From Seriola aureovittata (taxonomy: Eukaryota > Chordata > Actinopteri > Carangiformes > Carangidae), in assembly GCF_021018895.1 (NCBI RefSeq), contig NC_079373.1:14852501-14916500 (forward strand): a stretch of 64,000 nt of DNA, written 5' to 3'. Positions within the stretch are counted from its first letter, which is position 1. Every line of letters begins with the position of its first letter. Below are positions 13,497-24,805 of the stretch, piece by piece. Under the pieces are notes generated by a model that was not told where the DNA came from, ran no database searches, and saw nothing but the letters and a program-made list of their open reading frames with translations. A program made the position numbers and the translations under genes.

Positions 13497-13513
13497 CCTC
13501 TGGCGGCCATTGG
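13497..13513 (+). promoter_or_regulatory. CTCF-like core overlapping an inverted CCAAT box
   Basis: CCCTCTGGCGGCCA (13497-13510) matches 12 of 14 positions of the reverse-complement CTCF consensus core as I remember it. It overlaps CCATTGG (13507-13513), which is an inverted CCAAT box. It sits about 0.8 kb upstream of the elapor2 start codon. A single motif match is weak evidence. Confidence 0.25.
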
Positions 13514-13769
13514 TATGGACTACAACGATTGGGATTTAAGAACAATATGCTGCATCTACCCGCAGGTTTTCAAGATAAGGACAAAATGCGGCTACGTCTT
13601 TTCAAAATTTCCATTCTCACGGCGACATTAGCCTAAACAAAAGCTGCTGTTAACGTGCCTTTATCGCTTAATTTTATAAACTAATACATAGAGCTTACAA
13701 ATCATATTGTCCATCATGTTGTAATTGTTTTGTCACGATAGCCACAAGACAACAAAATCTGTTTTTTTC

Positions 13770-14300
13770 CCGAACGACGTCACAGGAGCGCCAGAGCCGG
13801 TGGGTAAAAGGCACAAACACGTCTGCGTCAAATTAGCACGTACAACCACAAAATACAAAGCCTAGTACCGTTTTGCCTTCAAATTAAAGCGACAAACGAG
13901 TTCACCTTTAGGAAAATGGAGGCTTTGTTGCACAAAAAGAACACTGGTGTACACATACAGAAAAACCATATCCCAATTAACTCTAAAAAATAGAAATGAC
14001 AAAACAAACTGGTGACTGATATTATCCTCACAGGTGCGTTGCTTGTTTTTTTTTTTTTTGAAGCACGTAACCGGAAGTGCTTCCATATTCTTCCATCTTG
14101 AGCTTGATGAGGCAGCCTAGGAGCGCACAGTCAGAGGATAATCGCAGGTGGAGAGGGTCACAATCTGCCGACAAGAGGCGACAGAAGCAGTTGTCGATCA
14201 AGCTTTAATCTGGCTCAGGTTTATGATACAATCATCTCTCCTGGATCCAGGTAGCTGTTGTGTTTTTTCACCCCCCCTTTTCCTCATTCGATGATCCACA
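13770..14300 (+). promoter_or_regulatory. Probable elapor2 promoter and 5' UTR, possibly bidirectional
   Basis: The region has more CpG than its surroundings. A palindromic CRE-like site (CGACGTCA, 13775-13782) and a canonical ETS site (ACCGGAAGTG, 14070-14079) are visible, and CCATCTT at 14093-14099 reads AAGATGG on the - strand. No clear TATA box is seen near the expected start. The elapor2 start codon follows about 200 bp after the ETS site. Candidate - strand exons begin to the left, so the region could serve two divergent genes. The motifs are seen directly; promoter activity is inferred. Confidence 0.45.
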
Positions 14301-17300
14301 ATGCGGTCCTCGGCTTGGTTTGTCGCCAGTTGCGCTCTCATCCTCTGCACGCTCGGGTTGATTGACGGGGCCAAAGGACAGCGACAGTGTAGTGAGGTGA
14401 GAGATGCCCAAGCCGATCAATAACGCTTTATCCTTTGTCACAGCCTCCGCTTTTATTGTTAGAGCTCGGCACAGAGAATGGCAAGTAGAAGAAGAAGAAA
14501 AAAAAAAAAACGCCCTTGTTGGGCTGTTATGGCTGCACACGCTGACAGTGAGTTGGTAATCCAGTGACCATATCAAATACGATTAAAAATTGATGACACA
14601 TTTTCGGGTTGATTTATGGTGTGATCTTTAAAAACATCATTTTGCAGCACATGGGAAAACAAAAGGCACCTCTGCTTTTTTATTATTTTTAATTTTTTTT
14701 AAGAGAGCAAGTTTGAACATCATGAGCATGAATCTCTGATGTGGTCTGGTTTATGTTGAACTTCAGCACTCATTGCTGCTCTGGCCGTTATCAGTTTCCT
14801 GCATGAACTGGCCCTTTCCTTCCCTCTGGTCTGGCTCAGCTCAACACCTCAGCATAGGATGGCAGCCACAGTCACTCACAGACAGTCCCAAGATAGATGA
14901 GCAGCAAGTAAGTTATTGGCTCAATCTCTGTTTTCACACCGGCAGAGAGATTACTGCAGCTCCCCAGTTAAGGTGCTAAATTGCTGTGCTGCTGGCTTTA
15001 GCTCTTGTGCAGCAAGATTATTTTTCTTGAATGACTACATGTGACATCAGAGCTGATGTGTTGGTTTAAATTACAGTGCCAAGTCGAGGCTGTCATGCTG
15101 AATTGTGTGAGATGAGTATTGAAAGTCTGCCATATCACTTATTGACCACATCCCTTATGGTTATCACAAGAGATAACAAGGGTTTAGTGCAACAGAGTTC
15201 AGAATACAATCCCATTCTTTGTAGATGTCTTGTGCATTGAGTTTCAGCATTGAGTTTAGTCTACACTAATGCTCGATGCAGCCTCATTTCGCTTGTCCCT
15301 TATCAACAGTGTAACTGGGCTCTATCATTAGACCCACAAACACCAGAGAAAATCATTCCACACACAACAGCATGCATGTGCTGGTGTCAAAATCTGGTTT
15401 GGCTCAAGGAGCACCATTATGTAAACTGTCAGAAATTAGGCCACCCTGCTCTGTAGATGGAAAGATGGAAAGAAGCTCTGAGGAAGAGAGTACATTAAGC
15501 TAGTGCTTTTTACTCCAGACCACTGATTGAAACTAAAACATGCAATAATCAAGTGACTAAATGGTAAGTTCGAAGGTAAGGTTTAATTATAGAGCACTTT
15601 TCACAGACATGAGTCTCAAGTGACTAAATGTTCCTCTTGGAAAAGTAAGGAGCTGCTGGTAAAACGCCTGCCCCTGCTTCAGCAGCAGCCCACTGCTTCC
15701 CTCACCCCCATCCCCATCGCCGTGGAGATGGTATGTTGTGTATCCAAGGCGGTTGTGGCCTGAGAGATAACGCCGTAACCGGCGCTCATCTTTTGTAAGC
15801 CTGACCAGCTGGATATGCAAGTTAGGTACAGTGTTTGTTGCTAATGCAGTAGCTCCATCCACTTAGTCCACTTTGATTTGCAAAACATTCTCACTCAGAA
15901 TGAGATGACTCAGGACTCTTATTTGGGTGGAGGCTTTTTGTGGTGTGGTGTTTTCTGACCTGCCTCTCGCCTACATTTGCCTAATATTTGAGTCCAAGAC
16001 TGTGGTGGTGACTGATTTCTAATATAGATGGTTTGTGTGTAATCGGCAGACGGACTACTACTATGAGTACACAGAGTGCGACAGTACAGGATCTCGGTGG
16101 AGAGTGGCCATCCCGCAAAGAACTGGGGCCTGCACTGGACTACCAGAGCCAGTACGCGGCACAGAGTGCAGTAAGTACATGCCGGTGTGTAAGAGACTGA
16201 AAGATAATGTGTGTATTTCGTCTACTTATCAGTAGCCTAGCATTTCCACCACTACAGTCTGACTGTCCCTGTTTAGATATCCTCAAACCAATCACAGAAC
16301 AATGCCACAGGCCAATAACCTCAGAGCAAAACCCTGTCATGTAATCTCTCTCTGCCGACCCACTGCACGAGCCACATCATCAACAGGCAATGTTGTCGCT
16401 CAAAATTATTGTGTCTAATATAAGTTGCCATGTTCAAATAGTGAATGCTAATGTATTTCCATTGAAGCAGATCTGCTAAGTGAAAGGTGAGTCAAGGTAA
16501 ATTCTTCTTTTTGTTGGGGGTGGGGTGGTAGGTTGGCAGATGGACTCAATGATGTCTGACTGGTTGTGAAAAGTGGCTTATCATAGTGGAGCCAGAAAGG
16601 CAGATGTAAAAGCACACATTCTACAAGGTGGTCATACAAGTTTGTTCTTTGTTAGACTTCCCTGGAACAGGTTTGCTCTGCACTCTTACAACACTGCTTC
16701 ACTTAACCTCCTAGGACCTGGCGTCCACATATGTGGACCTCACATTTTGGGTTCTCTAGACCACAATACTAACTTTTTCTCAACAAGGGCCTGGTGACCA
16801 CATATGAGGATATTATACTGCCACTCAGTAATCGAAATTTAAAACTAATGTCCTCATATGTGGACATCATTTTTCTCAGGTCCCAATAAACCTATATAGC
16901 AAAGAATAGAGCTCGGGTCTTAGGAGGTTAAGGCTCAATTGGGAATATCACTGGTGGAATCTGTGTATAAGATAATTGTGCTGCCAGAAAGGTCACTCAC
17001 AGTATAAGGTGCATGGATCTTTTTCTTTCTGAATCTTAATGGAAAGCAGGTGTTTGCATAGACATTTTACATATTTATGAATTGCAAACTTTGAAACCAT
17101 TCTGATTTATAATAATGAATCATTATGAGGTGAGTTAAATTATATTAAGGAATGTTAATTTACCTTCATTGTTAGACTTCAACAACAAAATGGAGAGTTC
17201 CTTCCACATTGCCTGTGGTTGTTTGCACCTTCCTGTTACATACCTCTGTAAAGGTGAAACGTCTCCAGTGTTAAGAGACAAAAGAGCTCTTATCACCTTT

Positions 17301-20300
17301 TGTCATTTTTCCGTTTCCTTCTTCCTTCTTCCCACGCTTATGTACACTGGGAGAATACCAGACACTTGTTTCTTCATAACAACTTCTGTAAAATCTTACA
17401 TAGAATATCATTATGACATCCATCATATCATAATACAATGCAAGAGGCCCAGTCACCAGTTAATTATGTCAGTGCCACAGCAAACTATCCTTGAATCAAA
17501 TAACACCTTCAAGCACTTCCTGCTGTGTGCTCTAACACACACACCAGATATCCACAAGTAGTACGCACTGCACAAATTGCATACCTTCATACATTTTTTG
17601 CAATGGTTGCTTTGAAGCATGGAGAGGGATCCTAATGTCATTTGACCAGATCAGTTATGAGGAAAAGCTGACAGTGTCAAAACATCAGCAGATGCAGAAG
17701 GCACTTAGGCTCAGTGGAAAAAGTGCAGAGACAGACACGGTGTGAAACAGGATGTAAGGATTAAATTCCTCGATCACTGCGGCTACATTATACTGAATGT
17801 GGCTGAATGCACCAGTGATTGGCATGACAATTTCTGTCATCTTTAGTCTGTTTCATTTTATATTGTTAGCATGATTTTTGATTTTTGTAGCAGAATTCTT
17901 CTTCATCCCATCCCTCTGTTTCTCTTTCACTTCCCCCAGCCTTTTCTTGTGAGGCAGGGGAGTTCCTGGAGATGTCGGCTCAGGAGTGTACCCAGTGTGC
18001 AGCAGGAAGCTACTCGCTTGGCAGTGGCATCCGCTTCGACCAGTGGGATTCAATGCCTGTTGGATTTAGTAGCTTGGCAACCTCCCTGGAAAACAGCCCC
18101 CGTGAAGATGACAGGCCCACCTGTAACAGGTGTGCTGAGTGAGATGTAAGAAAAACTGAAAGCCGGGTTGTATGTAAGTTGTAAAAATTAATTTTACATC
18201 CTTTTCCTTGCAGTTCTTCTTGGCTACCTCAAGGAAACTATCTGGAGTCCAACAGGGACGAATGCACGGTCTCACTCATCTATGCTGTCCATTTGAAGAA
18301 ACAGGGCTCTGTCAGTTTTGAGTACCAGTATCCAGACAACAACCTGCTGTTTGAGTTCTTTGTGAGTTTCACACATTTATTATCTTCTATCTTTTTGAAG
18401 ATTGTGTCTTTTTATCTGTTTGTCTGTCGACCTGTTTAAGTGAATACTGAGCGTGTTTACATAGTGTGCTTGTGTATACACAGCCAGTGAAATGTTTTTG
18501 GGCCGTCCTTAGAGAGCTTTTGCATTTCTCATCATAAATGCACTACAAATGGAATATGCACAATGCTAATGGAAATGCTTTCTCTTTCTTTGCAATTTCT
18601 GTGTAACAAGAGCCTCCTATTGTCTGTTGTGAGCTGACATTTGCCACGCCACATTTGACATCATAGCAGGAAAAACAATAACATTATTAATGGCTGTGTT
18701 CCATTTGGTTGTATCCTGCTATTGTGCGTGGTGGCTCACTGGCATGTCTTACTGTTTGGACACTTAATTGGAATAGTGCCATAATTAACATTACTGTTTG
18801 CACCGTGCTTTTCCTACTGTGGCAAATGAGTCTCTTAATGAGTGCTATACCGAAGGCAAGTTTTGCATTAATTGTAAGACAAATACACTTTATGCTTTCT
18901 CCTCAAGGTACCAGTAGGAAACGAGAGGAAAATGTCAATATGAATCTATATCAGAGTCCAGAAAATAAAAAACAACCAATATTAGTTAGACAGTCCACTG
19001 TTAAATTAGACAGACTGGTTGAGACAGAGCTGAGGTTGTAAATGTGTTCATGGTATATATTAAGAAGTATTTATTGGAATATACTCCAATATGTAAGGTA
19101 GATATTACTGTTACAGTTCTGTGCTGTATCAGTGCGCATAATAAATATTGAAATTATAAAACACTACCTTAAGATGTGAGAGTATCAGCTGATGGACACT
19201 GCTCCTTTTGTGTGTGCTTAGATCCAGAATGACCAGTGTCAGGAGATGGATCAGTCTACTGATACAAAGTGGCTCAAGCTGACCAATCATGGTGAATGGG
19301 CAACTCATACAGTAAGTGCTGCATGCTGTCAGATGAACAATGGCTGTGGAAGACAGATCTTTGACAGCTGGCCTCAGTAAATGTGTTGAACTCAGGGTGA
19401 GCACCAAGAAATGGGTGGATACAAGCAATAGGCCTGCTACAGAAAGACGCTGGCATTGTTTTTTTATTGTTTTCTCCAGTATTTTTCCAGACACTGAAAT
19501 TAGTTCAGTCCTGTATTATTGTGGAAATGTGCAATTAGCTGCAATGCTAGGAGGAGTGTTAATACAGTTTGTGGATCTTTTTGAAAGCACATAATGTTTT
19601 ATTTTTCTTTAATTCATGGTCAAGTCTACTAAAACAGGTTTTTATGAGGGCAAAAACACTATTTTTGCTGTTCTGAGGCAGCTAGCCAACAAGGCTGTAA
19701 AATGTTTCTGCAAGAGAAAATACATCTAAGGAAGTTTAGCAATTTAATCTGCAAAATGCTTTTTTCAGGACTAATCAGATTTATAACTTGGACTAATGAA
19801 ATAAACCATCTGAACTAAAATGACTTGTGATTTATTTTCAGAATATGCATTGTGCAGTTTTAGACTTTATTTTTATTAGTTTTTTTTTTATAAATTCAGA
19901 TCTTCAGTAAAAATGCAGTGGAGTCTCTACTCTTATATCATATCCAGCATTAGTGCTGATCTCATTTAAAGACTTGTTTCTAACTTTTCGTTTCATAGTT
20001 TGACTGATAATATGTGTATTTTCATGTATTCTAGGTGAACCTGAAATCTGGCACCAACATCCTCTACTGGAGGACAGGAGGAATGTTGATGGGGACCAAA
20101 GTGGTAAAACCTGTTTTGCTGAAAAATGTCCAAATAGAAGGTCAGTAAGATATTTCCTTCTTTTTTTTTCCGACCCTCTCTTTGTACTCGGTGACAAATT
20201 GATGCACTAATTCTTTGCACTAATTCTACCAGGAGTTGCCTACACATCAGAGTGTTTTCCGTGTAAGCCAGGGACGTTCAGTCGAGTCCCAGGCTCCTCT

Positions 20301-23300
20301 ACGTGTGAGCCCTGTCCTCGAGATACCTACTCTGGCCACGGTGCCAGCTCCTGCACCCCTTGTAACACCACCACTCAATACGCAGGTGGGAACACACTCT
20401 GACACACAGAGAAAGATGTGCACATATTCACACTCTATGGAACAACATAATGAAGCTGCACTGCAGTATTCAGTGCAGCCTAATTGTTATCAGCACTACT
20501 TACAGAATCGCACAACACAGCCAAAGGATAGGGAGAGAGCTTGTCCTATTTTCAGCCACATTAGTCAAACAAAAAGTACATGCTTGTTAGTTCAGTGTGG
20601 TGTGCCTGTGTGATCACAAGAGAGTAGCAGATTTTGGTAGATGGTGTATGCTCTTGTATTTTCATAAAGCTCCTATATTACTAACATTTTACAAATTTGT
20701 TTTCTTATGCCATTTATGAGGATAAAAGTAATGTACTCCCTGGTGTATTTTTGTATATTTCTCAACAGGGATTTAGTTGAATAGATTTTCACATGGAAAA
20801 CAGTCAATGTAGTAGACCCTGTTTGAGAGTTATGGCCAGCTGTTAGATGATCTCCAATATTATGATGGTGATGGTGATGATTATTATATTTTGATATTTT
20901 AACCTGGTCTAATGAAATGAAAATACAATTTTACTGTTTTTCTTAACCAAGACATTGCCTCTTTAATCTACCTTGATATAAAGTATCTTCATGTACTATC
21001 ATATAATGCTGTAAATGCATTTCCTGTTTAGTAAAGTCACTGAGAAGTGACTGTGTGAAGGCTAGAGTATTTTGAACATATTACATATTTAATTCAGTAC
21101 ACCTCTTCATGCATATTGTATTACCTGAGCTCCACTGTTGTGTTTTTAGTAGTCTCCTACCAGAAGTCTTTTTAAAGAGCAAATTATTCTTTCTGTTCTT
21201 CTTTTATTCTTCATTTGTATTCACATCATGTATCAAGCTGTTGTTTTCTTTACTGAATTTCAAATAGAACTCAATGGCTCTCTATTTCATTTGGATTCTT
21301 GTGTTTTAATGATTTAGATTTGATGTCTGTTATGTGAAGGCTTTGTAAAGATCATTCAAGTACTACAGTATTTGTAGGATTCTGGGTAAATGATAACATG
21401 CAGTTGTACCTTTTTAAACGATGGCTAATTGATTTTTTTTTTTTTTTTTTGCTGTATCACCACTTTTCTTAGCTGAGGGATCAGCTGTGTGTAAGGACAG
21501 ACCTCCATGTTCCAAGAAGGACTATTTCCAGATCCACACAGCATGTGACCATGAAGGCAAGGTGAGAGAAAAGAGGCCACCTTTGGATTACACACTCAGA
21601 GGAACCCTACTCTGTAATCACAGTTTCTGTTCTGTTCTGTCACCATCCATCTCTGTGTTATTTCAGACGCAGGTCATATACAAGTGGATTGAGCCTAAGA
21701 TTTGTCTGGAGGGGGTGACTGGAGCTGAGCCTTTGCGTCCAAGTGGAGCACGAGAGCCCTGCCCCCCTTGCAACCCTGGTTTCTATAACAATGACACAGC
21801 CACCTGCTCACCCTGCCCACCTGGGACCTACTCTGACGGGGAGAAACGTACGGGCAACTTTGCTGATTTATTATGTATTCCTCGCTGCCATTTTGCTTCA
21901 GTTAGCCTCTGTCTCTCACTGTGCTGTTTCACTAATTATGTTTTTCATTGTGTCCATGTTACAGCGTGTATGCAGTGTCCAGCAGGCACTGAGCCCACCT
22001 TGGGCTACGAGTATAAATGGTGGAATATTCTTCCTGTAAACATGAAGACCTCCTGTTTCAATGTGGGCAACTCCAAATGTGACAGTATGAATGGTGGGTG
22101 TTTGTCTCTGACAAATTACAGTTTGTTCAGTAGTGCTCTCTCTTTACCTTGGTCTTTTATGCCTCTCTTAAAGGAATAGTTGCACATTTTGAGAAATATG
22201 CTCATTTACTTCCTTGCTTCCTTCCTTGATTAGAAGATTGATGGCACTCTCCTTTCTTTATGGTAAATATGAAGCTACCATCAGCAGCCAGTTAGCTCAG
22301 CTTAGCACAAAGTCTAGAAACAAGGAGAAACTGCTAGCCGAGCTCTGTCCCAGTGTAACAAAATCCACCTGACATGTTTAATCTGCACATAAGCAAAGGT
22401 TTAGCCCTGTAAGACCACAACATGTAGTTTTTACATATCAGCCTTTGTATGCATTTTCAGCTGCTTCTCTGAGCCTACAGTCTTAGCTAAGCTAACTGGC
22501 TGCTAGTGGTAGCTTCATATTTACTATAAAGGTGTGAGGGTGGTATCGAACATCTCATCTAACTCTCAGCATTAAAGAGAACAAGCATATTTCCTTGCGA
22601 TTGAACTATTCCTTTCATATGGTTAAACCAGTTAGTGTTATCTAATTGTCTATATTTCTTGAAATAGATGTGTAATGTGGATTTGTTCTGTCTTTCAGGC
22701 TGGGAGGTGGCAGGTAATCACATCCAGAGTGGAGCAGGAAGCTCGGATAACGATTACCTCATCCTCAACATCCATGTTCCTGGCTTCAAGTAAGTAGAGT
22801 CATGTCGAGTGTCTCCGTCACTCTTGTCACAGTTTCTTTCTCACAGTCTTAATTCCTCCTTTCTTCCTTTTTTTGCATGCCGTGTCAGGCTCCCTACGTC
22901 GATGTCAGGCCATTCTGGGACAGAATTCGGTCGTATCACATTTGAGTTTGAAACTTTGTGCACAGCTGATTGTGAGCTCTACTTCATGATGGTGAGAACT
23001 GCCCCTGACATATCTTTGCTGCTACTTACATTATTAAATAGATGTTTGGATGAGAAATATCTTGAATGAATCGTTTTAGGATGTAAACAGGAAGAGTACC
23101 ACAGTAGTGGAGTCATGGGAGAAAAGCAAAACAAGACAGACCTACACACACGTCATGACAAAGAATGCCTCGGTTTCCTACACATGGGCTTTCCAGAGGA
23201 CTAACCAGCCTTCAGATGTAAGTATGAGTACACACTTAGACATGGATATTTAACTACTTTCAACCACATTCACATTAGGGCTTGAAATATATGATATTTA

Positions 23301-24749
23301 TTGTTTATCATCTATTATTATAATCATGTTGTTGGATTTTCTTTAAATCGGGAATCATTCTTCTCCTCAGTAACTAAATAATGTCCCTGTTGACATTGTT
23401 TTCTTAACGAAAACTGCACACTCTAAATTCACATGTATAATGGTGTTCTATATAACATGCAAAGACCTGTGAACATGGTTTTTCACAGTTTCAGTTATGG
23501 ATAGAGGATGTATAGCAGCTCCTGGCGACTACTAAAACAGAGGTGTATGTGCCAGCACCTTCCCCTTACTCTTGGCTGCAGATGGCTTCCTGCCATCTGC
23601 AGACACTTCAGTTAGTTAGTTTTACCTTTAGTTTTAAACCAGTGCACTTTCATGTTGTTGCAGTAGCTGGCAGAGCTGTTGAGGTCAGGCTAGTGTTTTG
23701 CTATTGGGTCTTTCATAAGCTCAGGAAACTTGACCCACCACCCTTGTGTTTGGCGCCCTAGGTCCAGAAACAAGAAAGCTCAAGAAAAACTTCCTGACAG
23801 TTTTATCATCTTCACACAGTCTTGTAAATCTCCTCCACACTAGGTACACCAAACACTCCCTTCTGTTTGGTTTTAAAGATCATTTCTGAGGTGGTGTTAA
23901 AACCAACCTACAAATCAAACAAATGACTTTTATCATTGTGGTCACACAGAACCTTGCATAATGTGAAAACATTGGAGAAAATGTTTTTTTTTTTTTTAGG
24001 ATAGGGCATCCAGCCCACATGCTTTTAATGTCACTGGCAGATTGGGGATTGGTATTAGAGCTTCTGAAAAAAGTTGGTTTGTCTTTGTATCAACCTCTTT
24101 AAATGCCACTGAGCCTTTTTAACCACACGCACATTTGAGTCAACACTGTAGTTCATTCTCTACCTGTTTGTTTCTCTCCTTCAGGTTCGTCGGTACGTCA
24201 ACGACGTGGCACGTATCTACTCCATCAAGGTGAGTAATGCTGTGGATGGAGTGTCCTCTGGGTGTCGGGCCTGTGCCCTCAGCACCCAACCGTCCAGCTC
24301 TACCTGTGTGCCTTGCCCACCTGGACATTACATAGACACGCTTACCAGCCAGTGCACGGAGTGTCCACGCAACACATATCTCGTCTCTCACGCCACACCG
24401 GGCCCTGAAGCCTGCAAACCCTGCGGACCAGGCAGCAAAAGTGACAAGGTTTGTTGCTGATGTCATTATTCGTTTTTGTGAAATTTTATTATTTGTATGA
24501 CACACAACCATATTACCTACGTTTGTGTGTGTGTGTGTTTTTATTTATTACATTTTTTTGCAGGACCACACTTATTGTTACAGTGACTGTGACTTCACCC
24601 ACACAGAGGGCAACGTCACTCTGACCTTTGACTTCAGCGTCCTCGGGTCTGTAGGATCACTGATGAACGGTCCGAGCTTTACCTCCAAAGGAACTAAGTA
24701 CTTCCACGAGTTCAATATCAGCCTGTGTGGAGGACAGGTGTGAAGAGAT

Positions 24750-24805
<56 letters not shown>

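Noticed and set aside
13515..13631. Short + strand ORF starting MDYNDWDLRTICC and ending SKFPFSRRH, faintly like a THAP-domain end
   Set aside because: It is only 38 codons, has no zinc-coordinating pattern of a THAP domain and overlaps the probable promoter region.
21487..22179. Single-exon 230-codon gene
   Set aside because: It is elapor2 exons 8-10 plus two stop-free introns read through; splice sites and homology show three exons.
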